NCBI RefSeq assembly: GCF_014137855.1
Contig: NZ_JACGWT010000002.1
Span: forward strand, 310,001-374,000
DNA from: Microlunatus kandeliicorticis
Lineage (GTDB): Bacteria > Actinomycetota > Actinomycetes > Propionibacteriales > Propionibacteriaceae
Direction: 5' to 3'
DNA length: 64,000 nucleotides
Shown here piece by piece: positions 18,664-26,449 of this stretch; the stretch's first letter is position 1, and each line of letters starts with the position of its first letter. The notes under the pieces are model-generated. The model made no database searches, was not told the DNA's origin, and saw only the letters and a program-made list of their open reading frames with translations. Position numbers and translations under genes: made by a program.

Positions 18664-19824
18664 TCAGGACTCACCACCCGTCAGCGACACCACCACGCCA
18701 GCTGGCTGATCATGACGACTCAGCAGCGCGTCCAAGCGGTCGACAGCCTCGTCTGAACCGTCCTCGAAGAGTCCGCCGTAACGGGTGAGGGTGAACGCAA
18801 CGTTGTTGTGGCCCGCCCACTCCGACACCTCACGGACGTTGCACCCGGCGGCGACCAGAATCGCCACGAAGCTGTGCCGAAGGCCGTGAAAGGTGATTGG
18901 CGGCAGACCGGCTCGCTTGACCGCCGGCTCCCAGGCGCGTCGGGCGAAGAGTGATCTCCGCAGTGGCCCGCCCGCCGGCGCGGTGAACACGAGCGCGTCC
19001 GGCTCTGGGCCCACGAAAAGGGACAAGTGGCGCTCGAGCTCGCGCATCGTCGCCCGGGCCACAGGAACTGTCCGCCTCGACCGACGGGTTTTCGGTTCGT
19101 TCCCCAGTGTCACATGACCACGCACCTCGACGGCGGTGGAGACCACCCGGATCCGCGAACGCAACACGTCCACGTGCTCACGGGTCAGACCGGAAGCCTC
19201 TCCCCAGCGGAGGCCCGCGAACGCACCCACCAAGACGAGGGCGCGATACCGCTCAGGCATGGCCTCCGCCAGGAGCCCGACTTCGGACTGGGAGAGAAAT
19301 CGCGGTGCCTTCATCCGCTCCGCGGGTAGCGGAACGTCCAGCGCTGGGTTGGTGACCAACCGACCGTCCGCCACAGCCGCCGACAGACACTGACTGAGTG
19401 CGAACACCGCCTTGCGGACCGTGGTGGGCGACAGCCCGGACTCCATCATCTCGGCCACCCAGCGCCGCACGTCAGCATTCGTGATCCGGGCCAGTGAGGT
19501 GCTCCCGAAGCGAGGAACCACCTGGCCGGACAAGGTCTGCTCAAGACGGGCTCGAGTCGAAGCCCTCACATCGTGGCGGGTCTTGATCCACTCGGCAGCC
19601 CATGTCCCGAGCTTCACTTCGCCGCGACGGGGATCACGCCAAACCCCGCTCGCCAGCTGCACCTCGAGCTCTGCTGCCCGGCGCTCGGCGTCCGCCGAAC
19701 GCTTCACGGTTTCGCTGTGCTCCCGACCGGCGTGGTCGCGGTAGCGGACCTTGTAGCGGAGGACCGTTCGCACGCGACCGGTCGAGTCCCGCTGCTTCAG
19801 CTCCCGGCGCTCGATCGACGCCAT
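18664..19824 (-). CDS. int: Tyrosine site-specific integrase of the element
   Basis: A 386-residue tyrosine recombinase that integrates the element at tRNA-Ile. I start it at ATG 19824, with GGAGG 9 nt upstream; the start overlaps the excisionase stop region. There is an N-terminal SAM-like DNA-binding domain (residues about 70-160: LGTWAAEWIKTR... ARITNADVRRWVAEM). The catalytic set is complete: R206 in AFAGLRWGEA, H313 and R316 in HGLRH, H339 in WAGHNN, and nucleophile Y349 in LTRYGGL. It is co-transcribed with the excisionase gene just upstream. Confidence 0.95.
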   Translation of the reverse strand: MASIERRELKQRDSTGRVRTVLRYKVRYRDHAGREHSETVKRSADAERRAAELEVQLASGVWRDPRRGEVKLGTWAAEWIKTRHDVRASTRARLEQTLSGQVVPRFGSTSLARITNADVRRWVAEMMESGLSPTTVRKAVFALSQCLSAAVADGRLVTNPALDVPLPAERMKAPRFLSQSEVGLLAEAMPERYRALVLVGAFAGLRWGEASGLTREHVDVLRSRIRVVSTAVEVRGHVTLGNEPKTRRSRRTVPVARATMRELERHLSLFVGPEPDALVFTAPAGGPLRRSLFARRAWEPAVKRAGLPPITFHGLRHSFVAILVAAGCNVREVSEWAGHNNVAFTLTRYGGLFEDGSDEAVDRLDALLSRHDQPAGVVVSLTGGES

Positions 19825-19826
19825 GG

Positions 19827-20018
19827 TCACCGACCTCCGATCGGCTCGGCGATGCGCTCCAACCAGGCCTCGACGTCCGATCGACGGAAGCGGACGAATT
19901 TGCCGACTCGATAGCCGGCTGGTCCCTCGCCACGGCACCGCCAGCTGTAGATCGTGCTCATGGACACTCCGAGCAGGTCGGAGAGCTCTCGCATCGTCAT
20001 GAGACGTTCTGCAATCAT
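19827..20018 (-). CDS. xis: Excisionase / AlpA-type helix-turn-helix protein
   Basis: A 63-residue MerR/AlpA-like winged HTH. MTMRELSDLLGVSMSTIYSW is the DNA-recognition helix-turn-helix, and GYRVGKFVRFRRSDVEAWLE is the wing and C-terminal helix, the standard excisionase pattern in AICEs. Its TGA overlaps a GTG near the integrase start, so the two are translationally coupled. It directs excision by bending the attachment DNA and assisting the integrase. ATG 20018 or the ATG seven codons later could be used. Confidence 0.88.
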   Translation of the reverse strand: MIAERLMTMRELSDLLGVSMSTIYSWRCRGEGPAGYRVGKFVRFRRSDVEAWLERIAEPIGGR

Positions 20019-20208
20019 CGTGTCTCCGCTCTTGGGCTGCGCCCGGTCTCCCCGAGTTGGTCATGATTCGGCTCTCGCCCCGCCCGTCAAGGGCACTGCG
20101 CTGCGCTTCGTGTCGTCCCGATTCGCTCCGCTCACCCTGGACCGGCGGACCGCGAGCCGATGGCAGCAGTGATCGGGGAGGCCGGAGGAGAGCGCGGTGC
20201 AGAACAGA

Positions 20209-21750
20209 TCACCCGTCCGGGTCGGTCTCCGTCGTCGGTGCTGAACCCGCCGCACTGCAACGACGAGCAGTCTTGGCTTGCTCGTACTCTGCGCGCCATC
20301 GTGAGCGCTCCCATACCGACTCCAAGATCACCCGCGCGTACAGAACCGGATCAGTCCGAAGGTCGGTCCAGACGAACCGCGGCCGTCCATCGGGAAGAGT
20401 GACCGAAGCAGCCAGCCGCTCGAGCTCCGGCGCGAGGATCCCCGCCTCGAGCAGCGCCTCGCGAACCACTGCTGCTCGATCCACGCGATGCTCTCGCAGG
20501 GTCTTGCCCGACCACTCACGGGACACCAGAACTCGCCGGCCGCCGAGACCCAGGTGTTCCCTGTCATGTGCCTTGCGCGCACACTCGCCCGGTCGAAGGC
20601 CTGGCCCGGCGTCCTTCGGCTGGACCCCGAACCTCAGCCAGTTCGCACACTGCTCTGAGCAGGGCAGCAACCTCACCTCATGATGGAGACGATCGATGTG
20701 CGCCTCGTACTCGCCGTCGACCTCGCCGCCCGCCCCCGCAAACGTGTCGGCGATCGACTTCGCGAGGTACTTGGTCAGATACCGCACCGCCCGATCCGCG
20801 TCCAGCGACGGCGCGACGATGCCGGCCATGTCGAGCTGACGGCCGAACCGAAGCGAATGAGACGCACGGTCGTCGTCGACCTGGTCCAAGGCTTCCTCCC
20901 ATCGGGGGAGGACGATGCCCGTATCGGGCTCGATATAGTCCTGCCCGTCCCACACCAGCTGCCGACGGTCGAAGACGGGCCGAACGAACCGTGGCCACCA
21001 CACCTGGTGATGGGTCGCTCTGACGACATCTCTGAGCGTTGCTCTCGGGATGGCGCCGCGAACTGCGGCATGCAGGTGCGGCGCCAAGCGACGCTGAGGC
21101 TCGACTGCCGCGAAGTACTGCACCCGATAGCCGGCGCACCGGCGCAGGTTCTGCCAGAAGCGATCGACGAGCTTGGAGAAGTGCAGCGCGTCCAGAGCCG
21201 CTCGTCGATAGTCATAGGTCGCGGGATCAACCGGAGTTCCGTTGCCCTTCACCCGACCGTAGGACGGCAAAGTCAAGGTTAGGAACATCGACGGTCGGTA
21301 TTCGCGACCATCTGCTGAGCTGAAGACCCGACCGATCGTCCGGTCCTCGGCCGGTACTCTCGGTAGATCGGCAACGTCGTCCCGATGCCGCGTCGAGCGA
21401 ACTCGCCTCTCACCCATCTGGGCTTCCAGTGGAAGCTCGGCGTCGATCTCGTCGTCGCCGTCATCCTCTTCCAGATCTGACGTATCCCTGGCCGGCTCGT
21501 CGCCCCGGTGCCATCCCTCGGCACACTGCTGCATCCGCAGTCTTCGGGCCTTGTCCGCGCATGAGGGGCAGACCGCCTCGCGCGTCGACCCACAAGCCAG
21601 GGGGACCTTCGTCTCGGATCCGCTGGCCTGGTCCAGCACCCGCCGAAGCAAGGGGCGCACGCAGACCTTCTGCTCCACGGCCAGCTCATACGCCATGTCC
21701 GGCGTGACGCGCGGCGTCCCAACCTCCCTGCTCGTGACCGCTGACATCAC
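20209..21750 (-). CDS. RepSA-type rolling-circle replication initiator
   Basis: A 513-residue protein that nicks the element's origin to start rolling-circle replication after excision. The central part has the strand MFLTLTLPSYGR, the HUH metal site PHLHAAVRG, and a tyrosine motif AVRYLTKYLAKS. Upstream lies a Cys region (CVRPLLRRVLD... CPSCADKARRLRMQQCAEGW) typical of actinobacterial RepSA. Its ATG overlaps the translocase stop as ATGA. A gap of 190 bp separates it from the excisionase gene and has no gene that I can support. Confidence 0.9.
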   Translation of the reverse strand: MMSAVTSREVGTPRVTPDMAYELAVEQKVCVRPLLRRVLDQASGSETKVPLACGSTREAVCPSCADKARRLRMQQCAEGWHRGDEPARDTSDLEEDDGDDEIDAELPLEAQMGERRVRSTRHRDDVADLPRVPAEDRTIGRVFSSADGREYRPSMFLTLTLPSYGRVKGNGTPVDPATYDYRRAALDALHFSKLVDRFWQNLRRCAGYRVQYFAAVEPQRRLAPHLHAAVRGAIPRATLRDVVRATHHQVWWPRFVRPVFDRRQLVWDGQDYIEPDTGIVLPRWEEALDQVDDDRASHSLRFGRQLDMAGIVAPSLDADRAVRYLTKYLAKSIADTFAGAGGEVDGEYEAHIDRLHHEVRLLPCSEQCANWLRFGVQPKDAGPGLRPGECARKAHDREHLGLGGRRVLVSREWSGKTLREHRVDRAAVVREALLEAGILAPELERLAASVTLPDGRPRFVWTDLRTDPVLYARVILESVWERSRWRAEYEQAKTARRCSAAGSAPTTETDPDG

Positions 21751-23225
21751 GCCGCCTCGGAGTTCCGCGAGCGGGGCGATCGTGAGCGAGGGGGACGAGC
21801 CGGATCAACCTCGAGCGGCTCGACCGGGATCTGTGCCGCCGCCGGATAGCGATGGGCAATCTCGCGGATGGCGTGGTCGTCGACGAATCCAGCGCGCACT
21901 CGGACCAGGCGGCCGGCGTCATCGAGCGCGAAACCCACGCCGGGTGTCGAGCGCGGAATCCGGTGAGCCGCCGCACCAGCCGAGATCGCTCCGTCGCCCA
22001 GCACCATTGCCACCTCCTCACGATCCCGAAGGCGCAGCGCAATGGTCTGCTGAAAGAGATGTCGAGCCTTGAGGGTCTCCTTCCGCGGATCCTGGAGGAA
22101 TCCGAAGACGAAGTAGCCCGGCGCCCGACCGATGGAGCACAGCCGAGCAAGGGCGACCTCGGCCCGACGGAGCAGATCCCGATCGGGCAGATAGGCGACC
22201 AGTGATGCCAGCTCATCGATGAGGACCAGGACCAGGGGTGCTTCGACCGAGGGCACGTGCTCTCGTGCGACACCCACCATGCCGCGGGCGCGCCGCTCAC
22301 ACTCTTCGACAGCGTCCTCGAGGAGGCGTACGGCCGTCCCAGGATCGTCGGCGTAACGAGTGAAGAGGGGCCGCCCGAGACCCAGCTCCATTCCGCCTTT
22401 GAGATCGATGCCGTGGATCTGCACCAGCCCCGCATGCGCCGCCGGCGCCAGCTCCACCATCAGCGACCACATCACCGAGCCCTTGCCAGCTCCGGATGCT
22501 CCCGCGGTGAGCGTCGAGACGCGCAGATCGACGGTCCACGGTTGCTCGTCTTCTGTCCGCCCCAAACAGACCCGCGTCAGAGGCAAGTGATCCGCTTCCG
22601 GAAGGGGGGTCGCGAACGGTTCGGCGAGGACGTCGCCGAACCGGCAGATGATCCGGCAGCTGATCTGATCCTCGTCCGGAGCGACCCGCACTCGGTGTGC
22701 AGCCACAGCGAGGCGCAGTCGTTCCGTTGCTTCCTCGACGTCCCCGATGGTCTGGCCGAGCAGCAAGGCCGGTCGCAGAGTGAGCTGATGGCCTGCCCAA
22801 CTCATCCCTCGCAACGTCGGGACGACAACCCGTTCGCTCGGCCCAATTACTCCGAGGGGTGGCGTCACCAGTGCCAATGCAACCCGAGGAGTTCGGCGCG
22901 ACAGGCCGCAGGCCTCGGCAATCAACGGCCACTGCTTGCGGACAGCCCGGCCAGTCCGACGACGCCACAGAGGGTCGGCGAGCAGACGCCGATAGCTGAT
23001 CGGGGAAAGCCGAGCCCAGCACACGACAGCGAGAACGGGCACGAGCAGCAGGCCGACGACGACGACTTGCCGCTGAAGCGTGGCCAAGGCGAGTATCGCC
23101 ACCCACAGAAGCGCGCGCCGTGGGTAGCGCCGCAAGATGCCCGCTGCGCCACAGGCCCACCACCACGCCTCGCGAACTGGCTGGCGCAGTAATCGCACCG
23201 CCTGCGACTTCGCTGTCCGAGTCAC
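21747..23225 (-). CDS. FtsK/SpoIIIE-type conjugal DNA translocase (TraSA/TraB-like)
   Basis: A 492-residue membrane-anchored motor that in AICEs moves double-stranded DNA between hyphae or cells. I place the start at GTG 23225, just after the upstream stop. Two membrane helices span about residues 25-70 (LWVAILALATL, VVVVGLLLVPVLAVVCW). Walker A is GASGAGKGS at residues 242-250 (K248). Walker B is LVLVLIDELAS near residue 320. GYFVFGFLQDPRKETLKARHLFQQ fits the FtsK sensor region. In this element it might instead act as coupling ATPase for the type IV system; that is inferred. Confidence 0.92.
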   Translation of the reverse strand: MTRTAKSQAVRLLRQPVREAWWWACGAAGILRRYPRRALLWVAILALATLQRQVVVVGLLLVPVLAVVCWARLSPISYRRLLADPLWRRRTGRAVRKQWPLIAEACGLSRRTPRVALALVTPPLGVIGPSERVVVPTLRGMSWAGHQLTLRPALLLGQTIGDVEEATERLRLAVAAHRVRVAPDEDQISCRIICRFGDVLAEPFATPLPEADHLPLTRVCLGRTEDEQPWTVDLRVSTLTAGASGAGKGSVMWSLMVELAPAAHAGLVQIHGIDLKGGMELGLGRPLFTRYADDPGTAVRLLEDAVEECERRARGMVGVAREHVPSVEAPLVLVLIDELASLVAYLPDRDLLRRAEVALARLCSIGRAPGYFVFGFLQDPRKETLKARHLFQQTIALRLRDREEVAMVLGDGAISAGAAAHRIPRSTPGVGFALDDAGRLVRVRAGFVDDHAIREIAHRYPAAAQIPVEPLEVDPARPPRSRSPRSRNSEAA

Positions 23226-23230
23226 CTGGA

Positions 23231-23635
23231 TCAGGCCGCCTTCGCCGCCACGCTGGAGCCGCTGCGGGGCCGGGCATCGGCCAGGCCGGTGCAGCGGAAG
23301 CTGTAGGCGATCTTCGGCCGCATGCCGTTGTCGTTGATCCACGGCGTCACCATCAGGTTCTCCAGCACCACCGGCCGGACGAACTGGCCATCCGTCAGCG
23401 CCGGCGGGACCGGCTGATGATCAGCGGCGATCTTCACCTTGACGGTCCGCTCGCGGGCGTCGGGATCGAAGTCGAGCACCTCGACCGTCCACAGCAGCCG
23501 CCCCGAGTCATCCCGAGCCTGCACCGGCCGCTCCTTCGTCGAAGCCTCGAAGTCGTTGGCCGGAATCACCTTCGACACCACGCCGGCACCGAACGGGAAC
23601 GCGTCGTCGAAGCTCATCTTGAACGGAACCTGCAT
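23231..23635 (-). CDS. Conserved AICE accessory protein of unknown function
   Basis: A 134-residue soluble protein starting at ATG 23635, chosen because GAGGAAG sits 7-8 nt upstream; an in-frame start 21 bp further up has no such site. It has beta-rich segments (MQVPFKMSFDDAFPFGAGVV, RLLWTVEVLDFDPDARERTV, KVKIAADHQPV) and a positively charged tail. Proteins of this size and pattern commonly precede the FtsK gene in Streptomyces-type integrative elements, where their role is not established. It is the first gene of the minus-strand replication/transfer operon and lies opposite the regulator. Confidence 0.7.
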   Translation of the reverse strand: MQVPFKMSFDDAFPFGAGVVSKVIPANDFEASTKERPVQARDDSGRLLWTVEVLDFDPDARERTVKVKIAADHQPVPPALTDGQFVRPVVLENLMVTPWINDNGMRPKIAYSFRCTGLADARPRSGSSVAAKAA

Positions 23636-23688
23636 GGCTGACTTCCTCTCGTCCACGGCTCCGATCGGGGTGATCGGTGCATGGATTC

Positions 23689-23939
23689 AGGACAACCGAA
23701 AGGCCAGGGACGGCGAAACAACCTTGTTGGACACTAGGGACGAATTGGGACACACATCACGTCCTAGTCAGTCCTTTCGCGTGTCCGCACCAACGAAGTA
23801 CTCGCCCTCGGACTGCGAGCCACGAGCTCGTCGACGGATGCGACTTAAGGTGATGTGAACGCATGTGCCCCGAAAGACGACGAATGTTCTGTCCTTCCAA
23901 GTCCTTGACATGTCCAGAAACGTCCCATCTACTGGAGAA
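23689..23939. promoter_or_regulatory. Divergent control region with repeated GGACA/TGTCC motifs and a leaderless promoter
   Basis: In this gap between the rep/tra operon (minus) and the XRE regulator (plus), GGACA or its complement recurs at 23690, 23730, 23749, 23782, 23890 and 23911. For the regulator, TTGACA at 23905-23910 and TCTACT at 23928-23933 are 17 bp apart. The predicted start is at about 23940, exactly the GTG codon, so the mRNA is probably leaderless. The motif cluster is a candidate operator array for the XRE protein. Confidence 0.5.
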
Positions 23940-24692
23940 GTGAACGAGCGCCTCCGCAGTCAGATGAAGCGACGCGGATACTCCCCTGGACGCCTCGCCC
24001 GAGCGTGTGATGTCAACATCAAGACCGTCGAGCGATGGATAGCCCACGACCGAATTCCGCATCGGGAGACACGCTGGGCGGTCGCCAGGGAGCTCGACGC
24101 CGATGAGGTCTATCTGTGGCCCGGCCTGCTGGATGATCAGGACGACAGTCAGCGACAGGGGACCGTGGAGTCCGAGTTGCTCGGCGTCTACCCCGACCGA
24201 GCTTCTGTGCCGCGCGACGTCTGGGTGCAGCTCCTCGGCTCAGCGACCAGACACATCGACTTCCTCGTCTACGCGGGAACGTCCATGGCGAACCTCAACC
24301 CGAGGATCGGAGCGATGCTGGCGGAGCGGGCCGCGGCCGGCGTGAGCGTGCGTCTGTGTTGGGGAGATCCGGACAGCCAGGCGGTCGACGTCCGCGATCG
24401 CGAGGAGGGGCTGCGTGGCACGCTTGCCGCCAAGATCCGGGCATCGCTGACCTACTACCGCGAGCTGATGGATGTTGACAACGTAGAGATCCGACTTCAC
24501 GGCACCACGCTCTACGCATCGATCTTCCGCTTCGACGACACCATGCTGGTCAACCCGCACATGTGGGGAGCCCCGGCTTCGGCCAACCCCACCTTGCACC
24601 TACGGCGGCTCGAGGGCAGCACGTGGTTCGACGGCTACCGTCGCAGCTTCGATGCCGTTTGGGATACGGCGCAGATCTGGGAACCCGCCTAG
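23940..24692 (+). CDS. XRE-type regulator with PLD-like C-terminal domain
   Basis: A 250-residue protein from GTG 23940. Residues 1-60 are a lambda-repressor-type HTH (VNERLRSQMKRRGYSPGRLA, then VKTVERW-like NIKTVERWIAHDRIP). Residues about 75-245 form a phospholipase-D-like or DUF5919-type domain (VQLLGSATRHIDFLVYAG, LAERAAAGVSVRLCWGDPDS, VNPHMWGAPASANPTLHLR) without an obvious HxK pair, so it may sense rather than cleave. It is divergent from the rep/tra operon and convergent with ispF: the two stop codons share the palindrome CTAG. It is the likely master repressor or activator of the element. Confidence 0.8.
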   Translation: MNERLRSQMKRRGYSPGRLARACDVNIKTVERWIAHDRIPHRETRWAVARELDADEVYLWPGLLDDQDDSQRQGTVESELLGVYPDRASVPRDVWVQLLGSATRHIDFLVYAGTSMANLNPRIGAMLAERAAAGVSVRLCWGDPDSQAVDVRDREEGLRGTLAAKIRASLTYYRELMDVDNVEIRLHGTTLYASIFRFDDTMLVNPHMWGAPASANPTLHLRRLEGSTWFDGYRRSFDAVWDTAQIWEPA

Positions 24693-25183
24693 GCGTTTCG
24701 GTTCTCCACCGGGTAGACGAGGACACTCGCCCACGCGCTGCAAGCCGCTCCTTCCCCCTCCGGCCCGATCCCATCGTTGGACCGGGCCTTCACCGACACC
24801 GCCTCCAGAGGCAAGCCCAGCGCGCCAGCCAGGTTCGCCCGCATCGCTTCAATGTGCGGCCGCAGCCTGACTGTGCCGAGTACGACGAAGCAGTCGAGAT
24901 TCGACACCTCGTATCCATGATCAGCGACCACCGCCGCGAACTCCTCGACGAAACCGAGGCTGCGAGCGTCCTCTGCAGCAGGATCGTCCTCGGGGAAGTG
25001 CGTACCTAGATCGCCGTCGGCAATTGCGCCCGCAAGCGCATCAACGACGGCGTGACTGAGCACGTCGCCGTCGGAGTGCGTGTCGAAGCCGACGCCTGCC
25101 GCAATGCTCACGCCGCCGAGCACGAGTTCCTTGCCTGGCACCAGGCGATGTGTGTCGTGACCCAACCCGGTTCGGAACATCAA
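24689..25183 (-). CDS. ispF: IspF-like 2-C-methyl-D-erythritol 2,4-cyclodiphosphate synthase carried on the element
   Basis: A 164-residue protein, close to the 159 of E. coli IspF, which converts CDP-ME2P to MEcPP and CMP in the MEP isoprenoid pathway. The metal ligands are present as GHDTHRL (D and H) and DVLSHAVVDAL (H). HFPEDDP, a KARSNDGIG segment in place of the usual TTEKLG, and GEGAACSAWASVLV match the family. No ispD lies nearby, and a housekeeping copy would be expected elsewhere on the chromosome. It forms a pair with the HD phosphohydrolase (ATGA overlap). The role on the element is unknown; it might alter MEcPP, a known stress metabolite, or have shifted substrate. Confidence 0.85.
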   Translation of the reverse strand: MMFRTGLGHDTHRLVPGKELVLGGVSIAAGVGFDTHSDGDVLSHAVVDALAGAIADGDLGTHFPEDDPAAEDARSLGFVEEFAAVVADHGYEVSNLDCFVVLGTVRLRPHIEAMRANLAGALGLPLEAVSVKARSNDGIGPEGEGAACSAWASVLVYPVENRNA

Positions 25184-25824
25184 ACGGCCACCCGATCCAA
25201 TCCCGCCAGGCGTGCAGGCTCGACCTCGATACCAGCCACCTCGATCAGGGCAGCGGTCGCAGCACAGGCTTCCTCGAACTCGGGGAGCCCAGAGTGAATC
25301 GACCTGGCCACCACATGATCGGCACCGTAGCGGTCGAGGATCTCTGCCACCCGTTCGTGGAGGCTCATCGGCTCGCCCGAAGGGCTCGTCGTCAGATCAC
25401 AGAACGTCAGCGCCTTGTCCAGCGCGGTGTTGCACCACGGGAACTCATCGCAGTAGCCGTCGATCCCCCTCAGTGCGGCTTCAATCCGCGCGCCTGAGTG
25501 ATGAGCGACCAAGAGCGCCAACTGGTGCTCACCACACGCTTCGAGAAATCGGGCGCCGTCCGCAGGGTGGAAGCCGGACGTCGCCAGGCTTGCCGAGTAG
25601 CCAATGTCGTGCAACAGGGCTGCATCGACCAGCAGGTCGAAGCCTCCGCCGAACGCGGGGGCCAACTTTTCGGCGACCGCACCGACGGCCCGCACGTGGG
25701 ACCACCGGCGTCCCAGGGGCGCCAGATAGCCCCTCGCGCACTCGTAGGCCCACCGGCTCTCAAGCATGCGAGAAACATACGCGGTGCCCTCAGACGACAC
25801 AGGTAGGCGAAAGTCACAAGTCAC
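25180..25824 (-). CDS. HD-domain phosphohydrolase paired with ispF
   Basis: A 214-residue HD-superfamily protein. The first metal-binding His is in SHVRAVGAVAEKL and the signature is LLVDAALLHDIGYS. A second His pair follows (LALLVAHHSGAR) and a late D in KALTFCDLTTS, the order H...HD...HH...D of this fold. Such enzymes hydrolyse phosphate esters of nucleotides or related metabolites. It overlaps ispF by 4 bp, so both are made from one mRNA. The substrate cannot be read from sequence; a nucleotide or the product of IspF are options. Start at 25824 (others are possible at ATG 25767). Confidence 0.8.
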   Translation of the reverse strand: MTCDFRLPVSSEGTAYVSRMLESRWAYECARGYLAPLGRRWSHVRAVGAVAEKLAPAFGGGFDLLVDAALLHDIGYSASLATSGFHPADGARFLEACGEHQLALLVAHHSGARIEAALRGIDGYCDEFPWCNTALDKALTFCDLTTSPSGEPMSLHERVAEILDRYGADHVVARSIHSGLPEFEEACAATAALIEVAGIEVEPARLAGLDRVAV

Positions 25825-25955
25825 CCCCGACCACGGCGGATTGTCTGGAGGCAGTTCGTCGCGTCTTGGGTCATCTCTGTAGAGCAGTAGGAGTGCAAGT
25901 CACTCACGGGACGATCATCCAGTGCTCGCCTTGCTGCCCTCGCACCTTCTGCCCA

Positions 25956-26250
25956 CTAGTTCGCAGCCTCATACTGCTCACGGACGGCGGCGCTGATGCG
26001 GCCGCGCGAGGAGACCTCTATTCCGTTCGCCTCGGCCCACTCATGGATCTGTGGGTATCGCTGCCGCTCGCAGCACTGCGCGGCCCCAGAGCGTCGACCG
26101 CCCGCCCGGCTGGCGTAACCGTCATGAGTTTGTCACAGTCCTTCGGGGTCACCTCAATCTCGGCCGACGGAGCAACGTGAACCGGGCCAGACAGCGACCG
26201 TCGTATCCCAGTCGCTACCGTCGAACTTGAGAGGACCTTGCCAGTATCGC
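25956..26250 (-). pseudogene. Frameshifted lsr2-like nucleoid-protein remnant
   Basis: On the minus strand, an Lsr2 C-terminal DNA-binding domain ends at TAG 25956: YPQIHEWAEANGIEVSSRGR and then ISAAVREQYEAAN. Just upstream, DGYASRAGGRRSGA continues in the same frame, but the preceding AEIEVTPKDCDKLM lies in another frame; restoring one lost base at about 26134 joins them. A third piece, DGSDWDTTVAV, resembling the Lsr2 N-terminus, needs a second shift. The gene is thus broken at least once and probably twice. Lsr2 silences AT-rich foreign DNA, and this remnant adjoins the AT-rich cargo. Confidence 0.7.
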
Positions 26251-26449
26251 CCTCGTGGGATGAGGTTCTTGGAAGGCCCGGAGTGGCCGCCTGCGCACGC
26301 CGGGCGAGCCAAAGGGCGCCACTTCGCAAATTGCGGATCACCTAGAAGCCTCAAATCCCCTCCAGCCGCGTTCTTCTCTGCCAACATGGATCCTGGCCAG
26401 CTTCTTGGCTGTCGCGAGGCACCCATTACACAGCAATTGAAGAGATAAC

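Noticed and set aside
18401-18664. Minus-strand frame with GLGGLEPPTSALSG
   Set aside because: This peptide is a familiar artefact of translating tRNA genes in antisense; it overlaps tRNA-Ile.
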